NCBI RefSeq assembly: GCF_017355985.1
Contig: NZ_JAFIQU010000028.1
Coordinates: 1-57,432 of the forward strand
Direction of reading: 5' to 3'
Source of the DNA: Arenibaculum pallidiluteum
GTDB taxonomy: Bacteria > Pseudomonadota > Alphaproteobacteria > Azospirillales > Azospirillaceae
DNA length: 57,432 nt
In this document: in pieces, positions 16,955-24,755 of the stretch
Numbering within the stretch: the stretch's first letter is position 1
Layout: every line of letters begins with the position of its first letter
Program-made: the position numbers and the translations under genes
The notes under the pieces: model-generated
What the model was told of the DNA's origin: nothing
The model's database searches: none
Seen by the model: the letters and a program-made list of their open reading frames with translations, nothing else

Positions 16955-17836
16955 ATGACGCGCGGTGGCGAGGCGGTACGACACCGCCGAATGGACCTGG
17001 ACGGGCTCGGCGTCTTCTACAGGGAAGCCGGACCGGAGGACGCGCCGGCGATTCTCCTCCCGCATGGCTATCCCTGCTCGTCCTACGAGTTCCGCAACTA
17101 CATGCCGCGCCTTGCGGACCGCTGGAGGCTGGTGGCGCCGGACTTCCCAGGATGCGGGTACAGCGACACGCCCGAGGATTTCGCCTACGGCTTCGACGGC
17201 TATGCCGACTTCCTGGATCGGTTCACGATGCGGCTCGGGCTGGGACGCTTTGCGATCTACCTGCACGACTTCGGATCGCAGATCGGATTGCGCCTTGCCA
17301 TGAGGCGCCCCGAGCGCATCGCCGCGCTCATCATCCAGAACGGCGACATCTACGAGGACGAGCTCGGCCCGAAATACGCGCCCCTTAAGGCGTATTTCAG
17401 GGACCCGACGCCCGAGCGCCGCGCTGCGCTCGGAGAAGCCGTGAGCGAGGAGGGTTTCCGGGACGAGTTCCTGAACGACGTCCGTCCCGCGCTCGCCGAG
17501 CGAATCCCGCCGGACCTCTGGCGGCTTCACTGGTCGCTGATGACGCCGCGCAGACGCGAGATCGCCATCGGCGTGATCGCAGGGCTCAAGGAAAACCTCG
17601 CATGGTTCCCCCGCTACCAGGCCTATCTGCGCGAACACAGGCCGCCGACGCTGATCGTCTGGGGCCCGCAGGACGGATACATGCCCGAGGGATCCGCACG
17701 TGCCTATCTGCGCGACCTGCCGGATGCAGAGCTGCACCTCCTCGACGGCGGCCACTGGCTGCTGGAGACGAATCTCGACGAAGCCGTAGCGCTGACGCGG
17801 GACTTCCTGTCGAGGGTCCATCCGGGCTCCCCGTAG
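16955..17836 (+). CDS. Alpha/beta hydrolase with Asp nucleophile, paralogue of the 2.0-2.9 kb gene
   Basis: 293 residues from the ATG at 16955 (AAGGGGCGAAGG upstream); the internal ATG at residue 13 lacks a site. It aligns from FYREAGPEDAP onward with the hydrolase at 2027-2884: HGYP at 37-40, elbow LHDFGSQIG with Asp105, Asp240 in WGPQDGYM and His267 in DGGHWLLET. The aspartate nucleophile again indicates an epoxide hydrolase or dehalogenase-type enzyme. No regulator is adjacent. Substrate unknown; low overall similarity suggests divergence of substrate from its paralogue. Confidence 0.84.
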   Translation: MTRGGEAVRHRRMDLDGLGVFYREAGPEDAPAILLPHGYPCSSYEFRNYMPRLADRWRLVAPDFPGCGYSDTPEDFAYGFDGYADFLDRFTMRLGLGRFAIYLHDFGSQIGLRLAMRRPERIAALIIQNGDIYEDELGPKYAPLKAYFRDPTPERRAALGEAVSEEGFRDEFLNDVRPALAERIPPDLWRLHWSLMTPRRREIAIGVIAGLKENLAWFPRYQAYLREHRPPTLIVWGPQDGYMPEGSARAYLRDLPDAELHLLDGGHWLLETNLDEAVALTRDFLSRVHPGSP

Positions 17837-17922
17837 CATGCGGCAGCGCCCGCCGCTCCTGGGGGCTGCCCATTCCGGCGGAATTGCGGGGACGCGGCGG
17901 CGCGCCCATATCAGGAGGCATG

Positions 17923-18333
17923 ATGGATGCCGGAACCTCCGCCGAAAGCCCCGATCCCCGCAAGGTCGAGAGCGACGAGCGCCTGGTGCGCCGGCGCTTC
18001 TGGCGCAAGCTCGCCGCCTCGATGGAGCGGATTCCCTTCGCGGCCGACCTGCTCGCGGCCTACTACGCCGCGCTAGACCCCGTGACGCCGTGGCGGGTGA
18101 AGGCGACGCTCCTGGGGGCGCTGGCCTATTTCATCATGCCCGCCGACATGGTGCCCGACGTGATCGCGGGACTCGGCTTCACCGACGATGCCGCGGTTCT
18201 GGCGGCGGCCGTCCAGGCCGTGCGCAGCGCCATCCTGCCGTCCCACCGCGAGCGGGCCGCAGCGGCCCTGGCGCGCGGCGGCACCGAGGGAGCGGAGCCG
18301 CGCGGCGGTACCGCGGGGCAGGCGGGCGCCTAA
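17923..18333 (+). CDS. DUF1232 (YkvA) family protein
   Basis: 136 residues. Two ATGs lie in tandem at 17920 and 17923; the second gives better spacing (4 nt) to AGGAGG. The DUF1232 core is VKATLLGALAYFIMPADMVP followed by DVIAGLGFTDDAAVLAAAV, a short hydrophobic hairpin with the conserved YxxxPxDxxPD pattern, so the protein is probably membrane-associated. Function unknown. It converges with the EamA gene, leaving only 23 bp. Confidence 0.88.
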   Translation: MDAGTSAESPDPRKVESDERLVRRRFWRKLAASMERIPFAADLLAAYYAALDPVTPWRVKATLLGALAYFIMPADMVPDVIAGLGFTDDAAVLAAAVQAVRSAILPSHRERAAAALARGGTEGAEPRGGTAGQAGA

Positions 18334-18356
18334 GCGCCGTCTGTCGGGCAGCTCGA

Positions 18357-19259
18357 TCAGCGCCGGGCGCGGCGCGCCACCAGCGCCTCGCGGTGCAGGA
18401 CGTAAAGGGTCGAGCCGGCGATCACCGCCGCGCCCAGCCAGCTCCACGCGTCCACCACCTGGCCGAAGGCGAGCCAGCCCAGCAGGGCGGAAATCGGAAG
18501 CTTTAGATAATCGATGGGCATCACCTGCGAGGCCTCGCCAAGGGCCATGGCGCGGCTGATCCCGATCTGGCCCAGCGAGGCGATCGCGCCCAGCACGACC
18601 ACGACCGCCCATGTGCCGGGCTCCGGCCATTGCCAGACGAAGAGCGCTGGCGCCAGGGTCATGGGTGTCATCAGGAGGCTCATATAGGTCACCATGGCGA
18701 CCGCCGGTTCGGTGCGCGAGAGCGCCTTCACCTGAAGCGCCGAGGCCGCCGCGAAGCCGGCCGAGACCAGCATGATCAGGGCCGGCCAGGAGATCGCGTC
18801 GGTGCTCGGCCGCAGGATTACCAGCACGCCCACGAAGCCGACCGCTACGGCGGTCCAGCGGCGCGCCCGCACGACCTCGCCCAGCACCAGCGCAGCCCCG
18901 ATCGTCGTGAACAGCGGCTGGGTAAAGCCCAGGGCAACCGCTTCGGCCAGGGGAAGCAGGCTGACCGCCAGGAACGAGCTCAGCATTGCAGCCACGCCGG
19001 TCAGCGACCGCGTGGCGTAAAGGCCGAGCTTCTCGGTTCGCAGGCCGGAGATGCCCATGCGCCACACCCAGGGCAGCATCACGGCCAAGCCGAAGGCGCT
19101 CCGGAAGAACGCGATCTGGAAGGGGTGGAGGTCGCGCGCGGCGACCTGGATCAGCAGGTTGACGACCGAGAAGGCGCTGGTCGCGAGCACCATCCACAGG
19201 GCTGCCGCGACGGGCGCCGTGGCCGCGGCGCTTCGAACCGTCGAGAGCGGGCTGGGCAT
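18357..19259 (-). CDS. EamA/DMT-family permease
   Basis: 300 residues from the ATG at 19259, chosen because the helical part begins soon after; a GTG/ATG 16 codons further upstream is possible and no strong ribosome-binding site decides. Ten helices in two EamA repeats, including FFRSAFGLAVMLPWVWRMG and FTQPLFTTIGAALVLGEVVR. Resembles the RhaT/YdcZ-like metabolite exporters only generally. It is the third EamA protein in the window and has no adjacent regulator. Confidence 0.86.
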   Translation of the reverse strand: MPSPLSTVRSAAATAPVAAALWMVLATSAFSVVNLLIQVAARDLHPFQIAFFRSAFGLAVMLPWVWRMGISGLRTEKLGLYATRSLTGVAAMLSSFLAVSLLPLAEAVALGFTQPLFTTIGAALVLGEVVRARRWTAVAVGFVGVLVILRPSTDAISWPALIMLVSAGFAAASALQVKALSRTEPAVAMVTYMSLLMTPMTLAPALFVWQWPEPGTWAVVVVLGAIASLGQIGISRAMALGEASQVMPIDYLKLPISALLGWLAFGQVVDAWSWLGAAVIAGSTLYVLHREALVARRARR

Positions 19260-19517
19260 GAGTGCACTATGCTTCAGGGGGGCGGCGCGACGCCCTGCCG
19301 GTTGCACGGGGCAGGATTGCGGCGGACGGCACCGGCGCAGAGGCGCCTGTTAGCATTTTTGCAGCGGGATACCGGCAGCGGGCACGCATCGCACCGGCCC
19401 ACTCCGGCGTGTCGACCAGGCCATCAGCCCGGGAAAGCCGGCACCCGAGAGGATTCGCCCCTCCCGGACCATTCGGCCTGGGAAGGGGCGCTGGACCTCG
19501 GGCATCGGGCGCACCCG

Positions 19518-19859
19518 TCAGTTGGCGTAGGCGCGGCTGAAGTCGGTCTCGCCGAAGGCCATCTCGGAGGCGGCGGGCTGCCCGCCGGCGATCTGGACCC
19601 AGTCCTGGCCCGAGAGGTTGCCGTAGATGGGGTCGACCGCGGCTTCGCCGGAAACCAGCGAACGGAAGCCCTGCGCGCTCCGGACGGCCTCCTGGCGCAC
19701 CGCGACCGGCGCCGGGCCCTGCAGGTTCGGCTGGGCGCCGAAGGAGACGAGGTCGGAGGCGCCGTGGAACTGGTTCACGCCGGGGTTGCCTTCGCCGGCG
19801 AAGGCCGGGGCGGCGGACAGGATGCCGATCAGGGCGGCAGCGATGGACAGCGTCTTCAT
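19518..19859 (-). CDS. Small secreted protein, tandem paralogue A
   Basis: 113 residues from the ATG at 19859 (AAAGGA 9 nt upstream). A Sec signal peptide spans MKTLSIAAALIGILSAAPAF with cleavage near AFA-GE. The mature part contains NQFHGASDLVSFGAQPN, an AVDPIYGNLS segment and the C-terminus GETDFSRAYAN. It has no cysteines and no recognised domain. It is clearly homologous over its whole length to the next gene upstream (19948-20295), from which it is separated by 88 bp. Function unknown; periplasmic or extracellular location inferred. Confidence 0.82.
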   Translation of the reverse strand: MKTLSIAAALIGILSAAPAFAGEGNPGVNQFHGASDLVSFGAQPNLQGPAPVAVRQEAVRSAQGFRSLVSGEAAVDPIYGNLSGQDWVQIAGGQPAASEMAFGETDFSRAYAN

Positions 19860-19947
19860 GGTCGGGGGTCCTTTCAGGTCTGGCTGGTTGGGTGGTCGGG
19901 GGTTTGAAGGCGGGTTCGGCTGGCTGGATGCTCGGCAGGGCCGGCGG

Positions 19948-20295
19948 TCAGTTGGCGTAGGCGCGGCTGAAGTCGGTCTCGCTGGAAGCCATCGCGGTGG
20001 CGGCGGGCTGCCCGGCGGTGGCGATGACCAGGCTCTGGGCCGAGAGGTTGTCGTAGAGCGGGTCGACCGCGGCCTCGCCCCAGACCAGGGCCTTGTCGGC
20101 CAGGCCGGGCGTGGCGGCGTCCTGGCGGACGGCGACGGAGCCGGTCTCGGCCCGGGCGCTCGGCTGGGCGCCGTAGGAGACGAGAGTGCTGGAGCCGTGG
20201 AACTGGTTGGTGCCGGCGCTGCCTTCGCCATTGGCCATGGCGGGGGCGGCGGCGAGGATGCCGATCAGGGCGGCGGCGAGGGTCAGGGTCTTCAT
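19948..20295 (-). CDS. Small secreted protein, tandem paralogue B
   Basis: 115 residues from the ATG at 20295; the AAAGGA site and 9-nt spacing are the same as for paralogue A. Signal peptide MKTLTLAAALIGILAAAPAM, then NQFHGSSTLVSYGAQPS, AVDPLYDNLSAQ and the shared C-terminus SETDFSRAYAN. Both copies keep the NQFHG, VSxGAQP, AVDPxYxNLS and TDFSRAYAN blocks while the intervening sequence differs, so those blocks are probably functional. Unrecognised family. Confidence 0.82.
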   Translation of the reverse strand: MKTLTLAAALIGILAAAPAMANGEGSAGTNQFHGSSTLVSYGAQPSARAETGSVAVRQDAATPGLADKALVWGEAAVDPLYDNLSAQSLVIATAGQPAATAMASSETDFSRAYAN

Positions 20296-20650
20296 GGCGT
20301 GGGTTCCTTTGCTGTTTGGGTGGTTGGGTTGGTGTCGCTTGGGTGTGTGTTGGTGTCCCGTGCTGGGGTGGGAGGACCATCTCATACGATCAGATCGTGC
20401 GCGATATATAATCCTGCAATGCAGGTGTGCAGGTAAAGCGTTTGCGACTTTTTCGCGCGCGATCTGTCCGGGCGGAGACAGTTGCCGGGTGACATGCGCC
20501 GGTCATGCCAGCCGCACCCCGATCTGCGGGCGCCCGCGCCCCGGAACACGGACCTCTCCCGCGCCGGGAGTTCCGCGCTATCCTCACGGGGGCGGCCCCA
20601 TCCGCGTTGGACCGGGGTCCCCATACGGCCCCCGGTTACGGAGAGACGTG
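20296..20650. other. Divergent intergenic region with AT-rich core
   Basis: 355 bp between the duplicated secreted-protein genes and the YciI gene. 20380-20440 is notably AT-rich and holds two short palindromes: ACGATCAGATCGT (20386-20398) and CCTGCAATGCAGG (20413-20425). It is the likely promoter region for the secreted-protein pair; no exact -35/-10 pair is convincing. The plus-strand half is ordinary GC-rich sequence. Confidence 0.45.
20386..20398. promoter_or_regulatory. 13-bp palindrome, possible operator
   Basis: ACGATCAGATCGT is a perfect inverted repeat around a central A, about 90 bp upstream of the duplicated secreted-protein genes, beside the AT-rich segment. Symmetry and position suggest a repressor or activator site; the cognate protein is unknown. 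Confidence 0.4.
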
Positions 20651-20938
20651 ATGCAGTTCCTGATCATTGCCCGCGACGGCCAGGACGAGGGGGCGCCGGC
20701 AAGGCGCATGGCGGCGCGCGAGGCTCATCTCGCCAATGTCAGGCCCATGTTCGCGGACGGACGCCTGATCGAGGGCGGAGCCATCCTGGACGAGGACGGC
20801 CGCATGGTCGGGTCCGCCGTGATCGCCGAGCTCCCGGACCGCGTCGCGCTGGACGCGTGGCTGGCCGGTGACCCCTACGTGACGGGCGGGGTCTGGCGCG
20901 ACATCCAGGTGATGCCTTTCCGCTGCGCCCCACGCTGA
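20651..20938 (+). CDS. YciI-like protein
   Basis: 95 residues; GGAGAG lies 8 nt before the ATG at 20651. The sequence has the YciI pattern: MQFLIIARDGQD at the start, REAHLANVRPMFADGRLIEG with the central histidine, AILDEDGRMVGS, and AWLAGDPYVTGGVWRDIQVMPF with the DPY motif. YciI proteins form ferredoxin-like dimers with a His-Asp pair; dechlorinating members exist but most have no known reaction. Cytoplasmic. Confidence 0.92.
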   Translation: MQFLIIARDGQDEGAPARRMAAREAHLANVRPMFADGRLIEGGAILDEDGRMVGSAVIAELPDRVALDAWLAGDPYVTGGVWRDIQVMPFRCAPR

Positions 20939-21001
20939 AGCGCCGGAACCAGTTCGCGCCGACGGGGTTGGCACCTGACCGGCACCGAACTGGAGGATCC
21001 C

Positions 21002-21211
21002 ATGGCAAAGGCGCAGGACGGCCAGGACAAGGACCTGCACAGGATCGGCGGACAGGCCGACCAGCCGCACGGCACACAAGGGCCGCCGACCGACCGCAAC
21101 GCGGACGAGCCGCGCCATGCCAAGCCCGGCAAGGCCAGCGACGCCCACAACGCGACCAAGCCCACCAACCCGATCGAGGGCACGGAGGTACGGTCAGGAA
21201 AGCCCGGCTGA
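21002..21211 (+). CDS. Small hydrophilic hypothetical protein
   Basis: 69 residues with TGGAGGATCCC immediately before the ATG at 21002, a good ribosome-binding site. The product is strongly hydrophilic and rich in Gly, Pro, Asp, His and Lys, with no hydrophobic core (for example RHAKPGKASDAHNATKPTNP), so it is probably disordered. Not recognised; stress-related disordered proteins look like this, but that is only a resemblance. It lies 63 bp after the YciI gene and overlaps the end of the convergent BLUF gene by 18 bp. Confidence 0.65.
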   Translation: MAKAQDGQDKDLHRIGGQADQPHGTQGPPTDRNADEPRHAKPGKASDAHNATKPTNPIEGTEVRSGKPG

Positions 21212-21643
21212 GCCGCCGCCGGGACCCAGGCGGTCCCGGAACCGCTGAAGCAGCCGGATCGCCTGGTGCGGCGAGTCCGCATAGGCGCGGTCGTCGAACG
21301 AGGGCAGGAGGAACGGGCTGAACCCCGCCCGGTCCTCTGCCTGGATCCCGTCGATATCGGCGAATCCCATGGACCAGTCGGGAAAGCTGCGGGCCGGGAT
21401 AGCGAACTTGATCAGGGTCGTCACGCCCCTGTGGCGCGCATCCATGGCGATCCGCCGGTAGAGGGCAAGGACCGTATCCTGCTCGCCCTCGAGGGCCTGC
21501 ATGAACCGCCCCTCCATGTAGAGGAGCAGGCCCGTAACCCCCGTGCGCTCGTTGTTGCGCCGGCTCTGCCGCAGAAGCGCGAGGAGGTCGTCCTCGCCCA
21601 TCGGCCGCGTCGCGGCGCTGACATAGACAAGGCACATCTCCAT
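21194..21643 (-). CDS. BLUF-domain blue-light photoreceptor
   Basis: 149 residues from the ATG at 21643; a GTG 12 codons upstream is also possible. Residues 1-95 are a BLUF domain, which binds FAD: Tyr7 in CLVYVSAATR, Asn30/Asn31 in SRRNNERTGVTGLL, Gln49 in GRFMQALEGE and the FPDWSMGF segment with the Trp/Met pair. These Tyr, Asn and Gln residues form the flavin hydrogen-bond network that changes on blue light. About 50 helical residues follow instead of an EAL or cyclase domain, so it is a short BLUF protein that signals by protein contact. No partner is obvious nearby. Confidence 0.92.
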   Translation of the reverse strand: MEMCLVYVSAATRPMGEDDLLALLRQSRRNNERTGVTGLLLYMEGRFMQALEGEQDTVLALYRRIAMDARHRGVTTLIKFAIPARSFPDWSMGFADIDGIQAEDRAGFSPFLLPSFDDRAYADSPHQAIRLLQRFRDRLGPGGGSAGLS

Positions 21644-21751
21644 AGGCCCGGCGTCATCCCCTGTGGCCGCATCCCGCACATTGGCAGCAGCTTATCGCCT
21701 TGCCGCGACAGGCGGAACACGGATCTCGGCCACAGGACTCCAGGGGCAGGC

Positions 21752-22063
21752 TCAGGCCTCGGCGCGGCCGCGCAGCTCTGCCAGCAGGAGGGCGGCGGCC
21801 TCGGGGTCGCGCTCGGCCAGCTCGGTCGCATCCTGGATCTCGCGCAGGAACCCGGCGTTGCGGCGTATCTTCTCCTGGGCCTGACCCAGCCCGTCGCCGA
21901 ATCTGCGAAGGCCCTCCTCCAGCGCGCGCGAACTCGCACCCACGGCATCCGCGATTGCCGCGAACTCGCCATGGATCCGGCCGACGAGGCGGTTCGTCAG
22001 GGCGTTCGCCGCGTCGGGCCCCGTGACCACCCTGGCCAGCGGGAAGGGAATCACGGAACCCAT
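21752..22063 (-). CDS. Small coiled-coil hypothetical protein
   Basis: 103 residues using the ATG at 22063; a GTG at 22093 would add ten residues but has no ribosome-binding site. Largely helical, with a likely amphipathic/coiled-coil stretch in ALEEGLRRFGDGLGQAQEKI and LREIQDATELAERDPEAAAL. No signal peptide, membrane segment or known motif. Lies between the BLUF gene (108 bp downstream) and a secreted protein gene, all on the minus strand. Function unknown. Confidence 0.6.
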   Translation of the reverse strand: MGSVIPFPLARVVTGPDAANALTNRLVGRIHGEFAAIADAVGASSRALEEGLRRFGDGLGQAQEKIRRNAGFLREIQDATELAERDPEAAALLLAELRGRAEA

Positions 22064-22206
22064 GCTCGGCCTCGCGCGTCTCTCCGCGCTCACGGCACGG
22101 CAGTGATCACGGTAGCGTCAGGCCGGCCGTCTTGCCAGCAATACGAGCAAAGCGATCAGTCTTTAAAAAGCAAGAAAATATCGAAACAGACGCCGCAGCG
22201 GACGCG

Positions 22207-22686
22207 TCAGCCCTGCTCGTCCGTCAGGACCGTAAAGCTCAGGACGGCCAGCGGATCGGTATCCCCGTCCTTTCCGACCTGCAGGATGATCCGGTTCTTT
22301 CGGGGCTCGTCGCGCCATTCGAGAACCCGCCCGGCGCCCGCGACCGTCTCCGAGACCGGATCGCCGAGACGGGTGCGCAGCTTCGTCTCCACCAGATCGG
22401 CCGTGTCCAGCGTCTGCGTCGCCGGCAGCAGGTCGATGCGCGCGAGCTGGTTGTCGTTGAAGAAGAAGCGCGTCTCGTAGGCCAGCAGGTCGGTGTGGTG
22501 ATGCCCCTTCAGCCCGGGATACTCGACGCCCGGCGCGGGCTTGACCTCGACCACGATCCTGGTGGCGCCCTTGGAAGCCTTCAGCACGTCGGTGGGGGTC
22601 ATGCCCCAGCGCGTGTACTGCCAGTCGGCATGGGCGGCACCGCTCGCCAGGACGGCGAGGGCCGCAGCGAAAGCGATGCGAAGCAC
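22207..22686 (-). CDS. Secreted/periplasmic hypothetical protein
   Basis: 159 residues from a GTG at 22686 with GGGAG 6 nt upstream. The N-terminus MLRIAFAAALAVLASGAAHA is a Sec signal with an AHA cleavage site. The mature protein has DWQYTRWGMTPTDVLKASKG, a pattern seen in small periplasmic proteins of alphaproteobacteria, and a beta-rich C-terminal part ending FTVLTDEQG. No catalytic motif visible. Monocistronic, with its own AT-rich upstream stretch. Confidence 0.75.
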   Translation of the reverse strand: MLRIAFAAALAVLASGAAHADWQYTRWGMTPTDVLKASKGATRIVVEVKPAPGVEYPGLKGHHHTDLLAYETRFFFNDNQLARIDLLPATQTLDTADLVETKLRTRLGDPVSETVAGAGRVLEWRDEPRKNRIILQVGKDGDTDPLAVLSFTVLTDEQG

Positions 22687-22916
22687 GGCAGGCTCCCTGC
22701 GACGTCAGGTTGGGACAACATAGCCTTTTTGCGTCGCGGCGACCAGCGGATCGCCGAAGCGACCCGGACGCGGCGACCATGCCCCTGCTCAGCGCTCCCG
22801 CGCATCCGCGCAGCAATGACAGGCGCGCCCCGCGATCCCCTCCCCTCGGCGCACCAGGCCGCGCGGGCGGGGCCGAGGGTGGGGCCGAGGTCGGGTCCCT
22901 CCGCCAGGACCCTGGG

Positions 22917-23123
22917 TCAGGCCAGGTCTTCGGACAGGATCGCCATGGTCAGCGTGTAGGAGACCTCGCCGTCCTCCTCGTCGCGGTCCAGCGTCGCGAT
23001 GAACTCGTCGCCGACATAGACCTCCGACGGGCCCTTCCCCTTGGCCGGGGCGACCCGGATCGTGCGGTTGCCGAAGGTCCGCTGGAGGAAGGCCTGCAGT
23101 TTTTCCACTTCCTTGGCGTTCAT
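22917..23123 (-). CDS. DUF3126 family protein
   Basis: 68 residues from the ATG at 23123. MNAKEVEKLQAFLQRTFGN, then VYVGDEFIATLDRDEEDGEVSY and TMAILSEDL match the short DUF3126 family, almost restricted to alphaproteobacteria, which supports the taxonomic placement. The fold is small alpha/beta; function unknown. The 371 bp upstream lead to the divergent gene at 23495. Confidence 0.9.
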   Translation of the reverse strand: MNAKEVEKLQAFLQRTFGNRTIRVAPAKGKGPSEVYVGDEFIATLDRDEEDGEVSYTLTMAILSEDLA

Positions 23124-23494
23124 GTCTCTGTCCGAATGTCGGTCGTGGTGACGGGGCCATATAGGCAATCGGTGGATCCACGTCCATCGTGATCGCCGCC
23201 ATTGGGGCTGATGGACATGTGCTGATCGGCGGGACCGAAGGCGCCTGCCCTTCGCCTCCGCCATAGGCCCTTCGTCGGATATGCAGAAAGTCCTGCTGGC
23301 GATTTGCTTTTTGCGATTTCCGGCGCAGCCATGGTAGCTCCTCCAGGCACAGTTACGAAATCGTTCCACCATGAGCGTCCCCCTGAGACACGGCGGATTC
23401 CGAACCGGCCATCGGCAGCAACGCCGGCCCCGCGGGCCTGGAACCGCCCAAACACCGCCAAGACGTGGGCGCCGGGCCGGCACGAGGGAGCGGT
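23124..23494. other. Divergent intergenic region
   Basis: 371 bp between DUF3126 and the DUF5985 cassette. Around 23290-23370 it is AT-richer, with two GCGATTT copies about 15 bp apart (near 23299 and 23314), and probably contains promoters for both sides. No convincing gene or hairpin seen. Confidence 0.4.
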
Positions 23495-23866
23495 ATGATC
23501 GGTGAGGATGCCCGGCGCTTCCTGCAGGGCACGACGAAATCCGTCTGGGCGCTGGAGCTGCTGCTCCTGATGCGACGCTGCGCCGACCGCTCCTGGTCGG
23601 CCGAGGAGCTGATCCAGGAGACCCGGAGCAGCGATCTGGTGGTCCGCGAGGGGCTAGGCAATCTCAAGCAGGCCGGCCTGCTCGTCGAGGAGACGCCGGG
23701 GCTTTTCCGCTACCAGCCGGCGGCGCCGATGCTGGACGACTGGGTCGCCGAGATCGAGATGGCCTACGCCCAGAAACCGTCCGTCGTCATCCGGGAAATC
23801 TTCTCCGCCCCCGACAGCAAGGTGCAGATCTTCGCGGACGCGTTTCGCCTCCGTGGGAAGGAATGA
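23495..23866 (+). CDS. Winged-helix-like hypothetical protein, first gene of DUF5985 cassette
   Basis: 123 residues from the ATG at 23495 with GAGGGAG upstream. Residues about 15-75 look like a winged helix: TKSVWALELLLLMRRCADRS, SAEELIQETRSSDLVVREGL, GNLKQAGLLVEETPGLFRYQ. The remainder is an amphipathic helix region. It overlaps the next gene by 4 bp (ATGA), so translation is coupled to two small membrane proteins. It may regulate or sense for them; function unknown. Confidence 0.78.
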   Translation: MIGEDARRFLQGTTKSVWALELLLLMRRCADRSWSAEELIQETRSSDLVVREGLGNLKQAGLLVEETPGLFRYQPAAPMLDDWVAEIEMAYAQKPSVVIREIFSAPDSKVQIFADAFRLRGKE

Positions 23867-24138
23867 CTATGGAAGCGCTGAAGTCCACCGTCTATTTCCT
23901 GTGCTTCGCAACAGCGGTCTTCTGCACGTTTCTGCTGGCCCGAAGTTACCTGCGGACACGGAGCAGGCTGCTCCTGTGGGCCGTGCTCTGCTTCATCCTG
24001 CTGGCCATGAACAACGTCATGCTGTTCCTCGACGTCGTCGTCTTTCCGACCGAGATCAACCTCCTGCCCTTCCGCAATATCTCGGTCCTGGCAGGTCTCG
24101 GCATCCTTCTCTACGGCTTCATCTGGGACGCGGACTGA
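23863..24138 (+). CDS. DUF5985 family membrane protein (first copy)
   Basis: 91 residues with three hydrophobic helices: YFLCFATAVFCTFLLARSYL, LLLWAVLCFILLAMNNVMLF, and LAGLGILLYGFIWD. The polar SYLRTRSRL segment and the NNVMLFLDVV helix match DUF5985. Start ATG overlaps the preceding stop; the gene's stop overlaps the next start by 1 bp. Inner-membrane protein of unknown function. Confidence 0.8.
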   Translation: MTMEALKSTVYFLCFATAVFCTFLLARSYLRTRSRLLLWAVLCFILLAMNNVMLFLDVVVFPTEINLLPFRNISVLAGLGILLYGFIWDAD

Positions 24139-24413
24139 TGGACGCCACGGCATACACCTTCCTGTCCGGCATGATCACCATGGGCTATGTGATTGCCGGG
24201 ATCTTCTTCCTGAAATTCTGGCACCGCACGCGGGATTCGCTGTTCGTGATCTTCTCGGCGGCCTTCCTGCTGCTGGCGCTGAACCAGGCGGTGCTGGCCC
24301 TCGGCAACATCGTGCGCGAGGAGCAGAGCTGGATCTATCTCCTGCGCCTGGCAGGCTTCACCCTGATCATCGTCGCGATTATCCGCAAGAACATGAGCCG
24401 GTCGCGGCGCTAG
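24138..24413 (+). CDS. DUF5985 family membrane protein (second copy)
   Basis: 91 residues, again three helices: FLSGMITMGYVIAGIFFLKF, SLFVIFSAAFLLLALNQAVL and WIYLLRLAGFTLIIVAIIRK. The FLSG, FFLKFWHRTRDSLF and NQAVLAL motifs are typical DUF5985. TGATG coupling joins it to the first copy. Two different DUF5985 proteins side by side are common in this family and probably form a heteromeric membrane unit; that is inference. Confidence 0.82.
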   Translation: MDATAYTFLSGMITMGYVIAGIFFLKFWHRTRDSLFVIFSAAFLLLALNQAVLALGNIVREEQSWIYLLRLAGFTLIIVAIIRKNMSRSRR

Positions 24414-24446
24414 CGCCGACCGGCCGCCCCTCGGAAAGGCACCGCC

Positions 24447-24665
24447 ATGAACGACGAGATGCTGGATGCCTTCGTCGCCCTCCGGGACCTGGTCGTCAGG
24501 CTGCAGGTCGAGCAGGTCGAGACGCTCAGGACCATGCAGCTTGCCATCGCCAAGCTCGCCGAGCAGGCGGCCGCGCAGGAAGGGCGCCTCGAGCTCCTGC
24601 AGGGCCAGGTGGAGGCGCTGCTCGGCGCCCTCGAGACTCAGGAGCCGCCCCACAGGATGAACTGA
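24447..24665 (+). CDS. Small coiled-coil protein downstream of DUF5985 pair
   Basis: 72 residues, 33 bp after the DUF5985 pair, with GGAAAGG before the ATG at 24447. Nearly the whole length is heptad-like: LRDLVVRLQVEQVETLRTMQ, LAIAKLAEQAAAQEGRLELL, QGQVEALLGALETQ. No membrane segment. It probably dimerises; likely co-transcribed with the cassette. Unrecognised. Confidence 0.62.
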   Translation: MNDEMLDAFVALRDLVVRLQVEQVETLRTMQLAIAKLAEQAAAQEGRLELLQGQVEALLGALETQEPPHRMN

Positions 24666-24755
24666 GGCACGTGCGGGGCACCCGAGCAGGGGCGTGCGGC
24701 GGGAGCGTGCGGGCGCGGGTCCGGGCCGCAGCGGGCCGTCGCGCCCGCGCTGGCG

